A stretch of 13,000 nt of DNA from an uncultured Treponema sp. GTDB taxonomy: Bacteria > Spirochaetota > Spirochaetia > Treponematales > Treponemataceae. The notes beneath the pieces were generated by a model. The model ran no database searches. It saw nothing but the letters and a program-made list of their open reading frames with translations, and was not told where the DNA came from. A program made the position numbers and the translations under genes. The stretch's first letter is position 1. Each line of letters begins with the position of its first letter. Location: the NCBI GenBank assembly GCA_905236465.1, contig CAJOQA010000351.1:1-13000 (forward strand), in the 5' to 3' direction. Positions 1-5,970 of this stretch are shown here, piece by piece.

Positions 1-1802
1 CCTATGCGGATATAACTTGATGTCATTTCCTTCTCCAAAGAATTCAGCAAGAAGGTTCGGTGTTCAGCTTCATTCTGAGGATCATCTGCCCTGTATAAGC
101 TATAGTTTACATCTTCATAAGGATCCATTCCGTAGGTAAAGTGAGCATAAGCCATGGGATGTCCTGGAAGTTTTGTCTTTTTCATTGAGCAGCCCAAAGC
201 AAAACCTAGTGGCTGATTTGTATCTTTATCTTCTGAATAAGAACGGAATAGAGCTGCTGCGTTAACATCAAAGTTATCTGTAACATTAAGAGTTAACATT
301 ACGCTGTTAAACAAAGCATTGTATTCTTTGTTGAAATCAGAATTGTTACTATATGCTCTTTGCAAAGCGTAATCAAAAACAAAAGATTTTACGTAGGCGT
401 AGGGAAGGTCTTTAAAAGTTAACTCTAAACCTGCTTCTTCAAAGTAAGTAAAAAGATTTGTATCTTTTGCATTTTCGTAAGGCTTATCAAGACTAACAAC
501 AGTATAAAGACAAGCTGTAGCGTCCATGTTTATAAACTTCGCAAGATTAACTGTAAGACCTGGCTGATTTCTTAAAGTAAAAGATTCTTCTTTATAGTCT
601 TCGGCATCACTTAGGTTTTTAAGTGTAAAGACTTCATCTAAATCAAAAGCAAATGTGTCATTAATTTTAAAAGAAAAGTCTGCACGAGTTACGGCGGTAT
701 CTGCTCCAATTGTAGAAGGCTTAGACCAAGTATATGTTTTTGTAGAAGCGGCATCTGCACCAGCAACAGACTGCTTTAAGCGCAACATCCACCGGTCGTC
801 GTTCCAAGTTGCACGAAGGGCACCTGCTAAACTTTGCTTAGAAAAATCAGTGTCTGTTCCAAAACTTACAAAGCCGTGTGCTTCAAGAAGAAGTTTTTCT
901 AAGAGGTGACTTGCAATGTATGCAGAAAAGTCGTTCTTATTGCTTTCGTTATAAAAGAAAAGTTCTTCTTCATCAGTAATGCTTCCAAAAGAAAGGGCTG
1001 CATTTATAAATGGATTGTTTGAATCTTCTCCGTAGTCCATGGTAACAAGTTCATAAGTTCCGTAAGTGCTAGAGTTTCTGTTTACCATGCTAAGACCAGC
1101 TGTGGCATTTAAGTTTATCTTTCCAAACTGTCTTAAATCTTTGCCAAGACTTAATTCTGTAAACCCTTTGCCATGGTCATCATAGCGTTTTATCACATGA
1201 AAGATACCTTCCCAGTCTATCATGCCATTTGCTTTTAGATTTCCATAGCCGAACTTTGCATTGACGAGGGGACTTGTTATTGAAAAGCCCATTTTGTTTA
1301 TTGCCCCAACACCATCATCATTCATGTTGTATATAAAGCTAAAGGGCATAGAAACTAATGTTTGAAGTCCGTCTCCCCAAGTTACATCTGGAACATTTGC
1401 AGCATAACTATTGGACTGATACAAAGTTTTATCAAAATCCCATACGCTTATTTCTGCATCAAGCTGAAAACTTTTTCCTAAGCTACCCCAAAACCACCAG
1501 TTGGCTTCGCTTATAAAATGACTATTATCAAACTCGTAACCACTTTTTTCTCCGCTTGCAATGTCGCGGATTATTGCCTTATTTGAACTTGTCGCTTCAA
1601 TCCAAAGTCCCTGTGAAAGAGATGCTTTGCTAGTCCCACTTTCACCTTCAGAGGTGGTGGTAGGGGATACAACTGACGCTGTACCTTTTGCTTTAGTCAA
1701 ATCTTGATCTAAAGGAACCACAAAACCATCATTGGCAACTTGAGAAAAAATTGCTAGTGATAAGGCTGTAAGTGCCGTAAAAATTACAATAAACTTTTTC
1801 AT
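1..1802 (-). CDS. Signal-peptide-bearing putative outer-membrane beta-barrel protein (partial, C-terminus off the window)
   Basis: I read one uninterrupted frame on the minus strand from an ATG at 1802 to the left edge, about 600 codons with no stop. The start has a good ribosome site (AGGAG at 1809-1813) and opens with a classic signal peptide: MKK, then a hydrophobic run (FIVIFTALTALSLAIFS), with no lipobox cysteine. A Ser/Thr-rich linker lies near residues 40-65. The rest is rich in alternating polar and hydrophobic stretches, aromatics, Gly and Asn/Asp turns, with no long hydrophobic helix, as expected for a beta-barrel in the outer membrane. It begins 23 nt after the galactanase stop, so it is probably co-transcribed with it. 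A role as a porin or binding protein for galacto-oligosaccharides is inferred from context only. I do not recognise a named family. It could instead be a periplasmic or surface beta-rich protein. Confidence 0.8.
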   Translation of the reverse strand, partial: MKKFIVIFTALTALSLAIFSQVANDGFVVPLDQDLTKAKGTASVVSPTTTSEGESGTSKASLSQGLWIEATSSNKAIIRDIASGEKSGYEFDNSHFISEANWWFWGSLGKSFQLDAEISVWDFDKTLYQSNSYAANVPDVTWGDGLQTLVSMPFSFIYNMNDDGVGAINKMGFSITSPLVNAKFGYGNLKANGMIDWEGIFHVIKRYDDHGKGFTELSLGKDLRQFGKINLNATAGLSMVNRNSSTYGTYELVTMDYGEDSNNPFINAALSFGSITDEEELFFYNESNKNDFSAYIASHLLEKLLLEAHGFVSFGTDTDFSKQSLAGALRATWNDDRWMLRLKQSVAGADAASTKTYTWSKPSTIGADTAVTRADFSFKINDTFAFDLDEVFTLKNLSDAEDYKEESFTLRNQPGLTVNLAKFINMDATACLYTVVSLDKPYENAKDTNLFTYFEEAGLELTFKDLPYAYVKSFVFDYALQRAYSNNSDFNKEYNALFNSVMLTLNVTDNFDVNAAALFRSYSEDKDTNQPLGFALGCSMKKTKLPGHPMAYAHFTYGMDPYEDVNYSLYRADDPQNEAEHRTFLLNSLEKEMTSSYIRI

Positions 1803-1808
1803 AATTTA

Positions 1809-1814
1809 CTCCTT
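1809..1814 (-). promoter_or_regulatory. Ribosome binding site of the beta-barrel gene
   Basis: AAGGAG on the minus strand ends 6 nt before the ATG at 1802. It lies in the 23-nt gap after the galactanase stop codon and fixes the start of a gene that is open to the window edge. Confidence 0.75.
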
Positions 1815-1825
1815 GCCTTTACAGT

Positions 1826-3814
1826 TCAGTCAGATATCTTTATGAATTCTACATCATCAAAATTACCCCAACAGTCAGGAGTGGTGTCTAGGTATATTCC
1901 AACAGTTGCACTTCCGTTTTTAACAGGAACATCAATTGAATACTGCTTCCATTCGTTCCAACCAGTGTTTACAATTTTTGCAGTAATCTGATTTTTTCCG
2001 TCCCCATAGTTTGCGGCAAAAAGACGAATGTTTGTTTCTCCGCCACCGCCCATCGCCCATACGCTTAGCCGGTAAGTTCCGTTAGGAATATTAGAAAAGT
2101 CCTGCTTTAGGATACTTTGAAAACCTGTAGCAAGCCAGTACTTGTATGTGCATTTTCCAGAGTGGGCATTTCCCTTGTTGTTTTCTACAAAGCAAGCAGC
2201 CCCATTCCCGTTTAACTGCCACTTTCCCAATTTTCCGCTTTCAAAACTTGGGTCTTCAATAAGATTTACTTTGCTAGAAATTTCAACCGTTGCGGCAGGA
2301 ACAAATTCTGTTCCCTGAATTTTTCCCTTTACAATTACTTTTCCATCTTTCTTTTCGCTTGCCCAATCATGCTCTTCCCATGTTACGTCTACAAGGCGTT
2401 CGCTGTCATCGCTAAAAACAGCCTTTATCTTTTGTGGTAGGGCGGGACTTTCCCCAGGCTTTACGCTTAGCGAAACAGGATAAGCAAGGGCATACACCTT
2501 TGCCCCTTCACTTGCAAGTTTTGCAGAACCTCCCCATACATTTTGAACTTCACCTTTACCTCTTACCAAATTCCAAACAGCAAGACTTGGCAGGGCCTTT
2601 CCGTCAAAACTAAAGAGGGCTTGATTTTCCCACGTGTTACCTTCAGTTGTAGAAAGATTAGCACCTGGCCACACAATTGAATCAGCTTCCCAGTAAAAGA
2701 CTCCAATGCCACCTTTTACACTTGCTACAGTTGCAATAACATCCCGTACTGCTGTTGCCTGCCCTTGTACACTTGGAACATAGCCATGCTCGTCATCTGA
2801 ATAGACCTGGAACACATTCCCCTGGAAGTCCCCGTTTTCTTCTGTAAAGGCATAGGCGGTTTCTACAACAGCCATCTGTTTTCCGTAGCGTTGGGAAATC
2901 ATCTCAAGGTTTGCCTTTAAGTCATCCATTGAACCATGCCAATAGGTGTAAAAACTTAGACCAATAATGTCATAATCAACTTTTGCTTTTTTCACTTCAT
3001 CAAAGACCCACTTGTAAAGGTCTTGCTTACCACCGTCTGCAAGGTGAATAATTATTTTTATATCATTTCCACCCTTAGCACTTCTTACACCTTTTGAAGC
3101 CCTATTCAAAAGTTTAGTAAATTCTTTCATGCCCCCAATTTTTTCTTTTGGGTCTTCACTCCAAATCTGACCAATGGGCCACATGAAACCTGAGTTTAAT
3201 TCATTGCCAATCTGAACAGAATCTGGACTTGCTCCTGCTTCACTAAAGGCATCAATTGTTTCTCTTGTAAATTTTTCAACAGTTTCTTCAAGCTGCTTTG
3301 CATTAAGATTTTTCCAATCCTGGGGCATATACTGTTTTGAAGGATCTGCCCAAAAGTCAGAATAATGAAAGTCCAACATAAACTTAAGGCCAGCAGCCTT
3401 TATTCTTTTTGCAATGCGGATATCAGTTTCAAGATTATTGTTGCCCCCGCCCATGGGCTCACCTTTTTTAGCAGTTAGTTTTCCATTTTTGTCATATTGA
3501 TCTTTTTCGTAAACTGGATTGTTCCACAGCCTGATTCTAATATAATTTACACCATGGTCTTTCAAAATGTTAAAAATATCTTCTTTTTTTCCTTGAGTGT
3601 TGTAAAATATTCCACCTGACTTTTCAATTTGATCTATCATACTTATGTCTAGACCATACATAAAATCTTCAGAAAGTCCTTGCACTGGTTCAACTGTAAT
3701 CTGCTGCTTAACAGCATCTTTTGCTGCCGCAGGACTTGCAAATACCATCGCCGAATTAAAAAAAATCGAAGACGCTAAGCCCATTGCAATACACCCTTTT
3801 AACTTTTTGTTCAT
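1826..3814 (-). CDS. ganB: Secreted arabinogalactan endo-beta-1,4-galactanase (GH53) with Ig-like and CBM61-like domains
   Basis: This is an extracellular enzyme that hydrolyses beta-1,4-galactan side chains of pectin (type I arabinogalactan) to galacto-oligosaccharides. Residues 1-27 form a signal peptide (likely cut near VFA-SP). The GH53 TIM barrel spans about 50-420: MYGLDISM at 52-59, YIRIRLWNNP at 91-100, LDFHYSDFWADP at 147-158, the acid/base Glu205 in GNELN, and the nucleophile Glu318 in VVET. About 445-513 resembles a bacterial Ig-like (Big_4) domain. About 515-662 resembles a CBM61 galactan-binding module (DPSFESG, YRLSVWAMG, GWNEW, WGNFDDVEF). Domain order matches known GH53-CBM61 enzymes. 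The start is supported by a strong GGGGG ribosome site 4 nt upstream. It is the first gene of a probable two-gene operon with the barrel protein, behind its own promoter and palindrome. The sequence resembles clostridial and Paenibacillus-type enzymes, so acquisition by transfer is possible. Confidence 0.95.
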   Translation of the reverse strand: MNKKLKGCIAMGLASSIFFNSAMVFASPAAAKDAVKQQITVEPVQGLSEDFMYGLDISMIDQIEKSGGIFYNTQGKKEDIFNILKDHGVNYIRIRLWNNPVYEKDQYDKNGKLTAKKGEPMGGGNNNLETDIRIAKRIKAAGLKFMLDFHYSDFWADPSKQYMPQDWKNLNAKQLEETVEKFTRETIDAFSEAGASPDSVQIGNELNSGFMWPIGQIWSEDPKEKIGGMKEFTKLLNRASKGVRSAKGGNDIKIIIHLADGGKQDLYKWVFDEVKKAKVDYDIIGLSFYTYWHGSMDDLKANLEMISQRYGKQMAVVETAYAFTEENGDFQGNVFQVYSDDEHGYVPSVQGQATAVRDVIATVASVKGGIGVFYWEADSIVWPGANLSTTEGNTWENQALFSFDGKALPSLAVWNLVRGKGEVQNVWGGSAKLASEGAKVYALAYPVSLSVKPGESPALPQKIKAVFSDDSERLVDVTWEEHDWASEKKDGKVIVKGKIQGTEFVPAATVEISSKVNLIEDPSFESGKLGKWQLNGNGAACFVENNKGNAHSGKCTYKYWLATGFQSILKQDFSNIPNGTYRLSVWAMGGGGETNIRLFAANYGDGKNQITAKIVNTGWNEWKQYSIDVPVKNGSATVGIYLDTTPDCWGNFDDVEFIKISD

Positions 3815-3830
3815 GTGTCCCCCTTTTTGT

Positions 3831-3858
3831 GTTGATACGTACTATCAACTCGCGTTGA
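3831..3858 (-). promoter_or_regulatory. Triple half-site palindrome, candidate operator of the galactanase operon
   Basis: On the plus strand the segment reads GTTGA, 9 nt, TCAAC, 4 nt, GTTGA: three alternating half-sites giving two overlapping inverted repeats. The larger is GTTGATACGTACTATCAAC (3831-3849), with 7-bp perfect arms around 5 nt. The smaller is TCAAC-tcgc-GTTGA (3845-3858). It lies between the predicted transcription start and the galactanase ribosome site, where a bound repressor would block transcription. Use as an operator is inferred; no regulator gene is in the window. Confidence 0.5.
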
Positions 3859-3869
3859 CTTATAATTAG

Positions 3870-3898
3870 ATTTTCACATTGAATTTTTGAATTGTCAA
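3870..3898 (-). promoter_or_regulatory. Sigma-70-type promoter of the galactanase operon with A/T-rich upstream tract
   Basis: On the minus strand a perfect TTGACA (-35, 3893-3898) is followed by a 17-nt spacer and GAAAAT (-10, 3870-3875; 4 of 6 consensus) with a TGT extension directly upstream, an extended -10 arrangement. Immediately upstream of the -35 (about 3899-3925) lie runs of A and T that could act as an UP element. The predicted start falls near 3863, leaving a roughly 50-nt leader that contains the palindrome. Confidence 0.6.
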
Positions 3899-3920
3899 GA
3901 AAAAAATTTATTTTTTTTAT

Positions 3921-3973
3921 CTTTAAAAGAATTAAAGGGAATCTTTAAGAATACATTTCCTAAAGATTCCCTT
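3921..3973 (-). terminator. Rho-independent terminator of the helicase / unknown-protein operon
   Basis: A perfect 13-bp inverted repeat, AAGGGAATCTTTA (3935-3947) and TAAAGATTCCCTT (3961-3973), encloses a 13-nt loop. Read on the minus strand the hairpin begins 17 nt after the stop codon of the 658-residue gene and is followed by a T-rich run (TTTAATTCTTTT). It separates that operon from the galactanase promoter. The stem is only moderately GC-rich. Confidence 0.75.
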
Positions 3974-3990
3974 AAAGTAACTTTAATTTT

Positions 3991-5967
3991 TTATTCCTTC
4001 TCTAAACCCGTAAGCAACATTTTAAATCCTGCATTTTCAAGTTTTTTCTTAAAACTTTGCAATTTATCAAATCTAACAGCAACTCTTTTACCTTCAACTT
4101 TTAAACATAAACCATCTTTTGAAAGTTTTTCTATTTCTTTGATAATTGGACTTTTTATGTTCTCAAGGGGGAAGATACACCAATCTGATTCAGCACTAAG
4201 AGTAACAAAACTTTCTAGAATTCTTTTCTTTAATTGCATCCAAATAGTAGGAAGGGGTTCTTTAGATCTTGCAGTTAATGTTTCAAAAATTGACTCTACA
4301 TCTTTTTTGCTACTGCATGATTTTTTCAAAATGAATTCATCAGCCTTGTAAAGGCTATGAGACAACTGTATGCAGAACTGAGAAAGGTAAACTTGCATTG
4401 CCCTATCACCTTCATCAATATGAATAGTTAATGCCTTAGAATCTAACTTTGGAGGAGTAAATGATTTTATTCCAGGAACATTAAGTTCTTCTGTTGCTCC
4501 AAAAATATAAGAACCCAGAGGAGTTACTTTTATAGTTCCTATTTTTCCAAAGATATAGTTACCTACATCATTAAACCTATTTACAACATCAAAGGCATTC
4601 TTTATTGCACCGCAGGGTGCACGCCATGAAAGCTCAAACAAACCAAGTGATGCAAAAATTAGAAAAAGATTTGTGCATACCTTATCAAATACAAATTCCC
4701 TATTAACTCTTTCATTGCCATAAATATTACACCTATACGATTGATAGCGATTTGGATCACTGTATACACAGTTATCATAAAAAACAAACAACGCAATTAT
4801 ACTATCATCAAAAAAATTAGGGGCACCTTTATCAACGAGTATATTTAAATACTCAGAAAATTCTATAGGCTTTGTAGGTAAGTTTTCCCTTATAATTGAA
4901 AATAACTTCCCCATACTTTTTTCCCTATAGCTTATATATGCCCTTTCATTAAACCAAGAAAAATAAAGATGCGGATAAAGGAATTTTCTATCAAATACAA
5001 AATCCATAGATGTTTCAAAGGCTTTCATCAATCTTTTTAAAAGTGCCTTAGGGTCAGAAGAAATAAGCAAGAATTCTTTCTTTCCTTCCTTTGTAGAAAG
5101 CAATTCATTTACTGTTAGAGAAAGAAATGCAAGAGCAAGATTTGTTCTCGCTAATTTGTATCGTTCTACATCCTTTTCGTCATAAACAATTTGCAAGCTT
5201 CTAGATTTATCGACAGGAGCAGAAACAGTTGCAAATTTTTCTTCTTTAGGGAATTGAGACAATACAATTATTTTGTCTAATTTTTTTAGAGTTGTTTTTA
5301 GTATAGTAGCCCCTACATCTCGTTCAAAGAATTTAGCATCGTTTAATACCTGTACAATCATGGATAAATTGACAAAAAATTCAAGTCCTTCTTTTTCAGA
5401 AAAAAAGTTAGCTTGTTCTTTAAACTTTTCATCAGATATTTCTACACGAGGCTTTTTAAATTCTTTTAAATAAATTTGCAAACATTTTCTTGTATAAGTT
5501 GGCAAATAGGAAAATAAATGCTCACTATAATCTATTAGAAATGAAAATGGAAGTTCAGATTTATCACTAAAATAAAGATAGTTTTTCTCTCTTTTTCCAT
5601 ATATAACATCGTAAATATCTTTTTTAGAAACTAAGTTTTCAAAAGCAAATTTTCTAAAAATTTGCTTTCCTTCTTCGGAAAAACTATCATAATACTTAAA
5701 AAAAGCCTCTGGTGTACAAAAGGCATTTGCTAACTTTTCTATATATTCAACTTTGGATATAGAACTTATCCTAACAAGACCTTTTCCGTTAGATTTTACT
5801 TCACTAACAGATAGAGTTGTCCTCAAAAATTCTTCTCTTACATGTTTTTTAAGAGATTGTAAAGTTTTAAGTTCTTCTTTTGAGAACCTACTTTCTATAG
5901 GAGAAGCATTAGCTTTCTCAATCTTCTTAAGTTCTTTTTTATTGAATAATTCTAAATCTTTTGCCAT
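3991..5967 (-). CDS. Conserved-looking protein of unknown function paired with a SNF2 ATPase
   Basis: This is a 658-residue protein I cannot assign to a named family. It has no signal peptide and no clear membrane segment. It is rich in Lys, Phe, Leu and Glu, with a highly charged N-terminus (about 1-50), and is probably cytoplasmic and mostly helical. Residues 477-490 (IGTIKVTPLGSYIFG region) and the C-terminal part (about 508-650, ending in a Lys-rich segment VRFDKLQSFKKKL) faintly recall winged-helix and helicase-associated regions of proteins encoded beside bacterial SNF2 helicases. That comparison is from memory and tentative. Its ATG lies 3 nt after the ATPase stop, and its ribosome site (AGGGGA) overlaps the last ATPase codons, so translation is likely coupled and a physical partnership is plausible. 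Hand counts on three 60-base lines gave 27-32% GC, well below the nfn genes. Confidence 0.85.
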   Translation of the reverse strand: MAKDLELFNKKELKKIEKANASPIESRFSKEELKTLQSLKKHVREEFLRTTLSVSEVKSNGKGLVRISSISKVEYIEKLANAFCTPEAFFKYYDSFSEEGKQIFRKFAFENLVSKKDIYDVIYGKREKNYLYFSDKSELPFSFLIDYSEHLFSYLPTYTRKCLQIYLKEFKKPRVEISDEKFKEQANFFSEKEGLEFFVNLSMIVQVLNDAKFFERDVGATILKTTLKKLDKIIVLSQFPKEEKFATVSAPVDKSRSLQIVYDEKDVERYKLARTNLALAFLSLTVNELLSTKEGKKEFLLISSDPKALLKRLMKAFETSMDFVFDRKFLYPHLYFSWFNERAYISYREKSMGKLFSIIRENLPTKPIEFSEYLNILVDKGAPNFFDDSIIALFVFYDNCVYSDPNRYQSYRCNIYGNERVNREFVFDKVCTNLFLIFASLGLFELSWRAPCGAIKNAFDVVNRFNDVGNYIFGKIGTIKVTPLGSYIFGATEELNVPGIKSFTPPKLDSKALTIHIDEGDRAMQVYLSQFCIQLSHSLYKADEFILKKSCSSKKDVESIFETLTARSKEPLPTIWMQLKKRILESFVTLSAESDWCIFPLENIKSPIIKEIEKLSKDGLCLKVEGKRVAVRFDKLQSFKKKLENAGFKMLLTGLEKE

Positions 5968-5970
5968 CTT

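Noticed and set aside
655..909. Plus-strand 84-codon open frame
   Set aside because: It lies inside the continuous minus-strand barrel-protein frame, with no ribosome site and no recognisable product.
3887..4351. Plus-strand 154-codon open frame over the terminator and the end of the unknown gene
   Set aside because: It is antisense to a well-supported minus-strand gene, runs through the terminator hairpin and has low-complexity composition.
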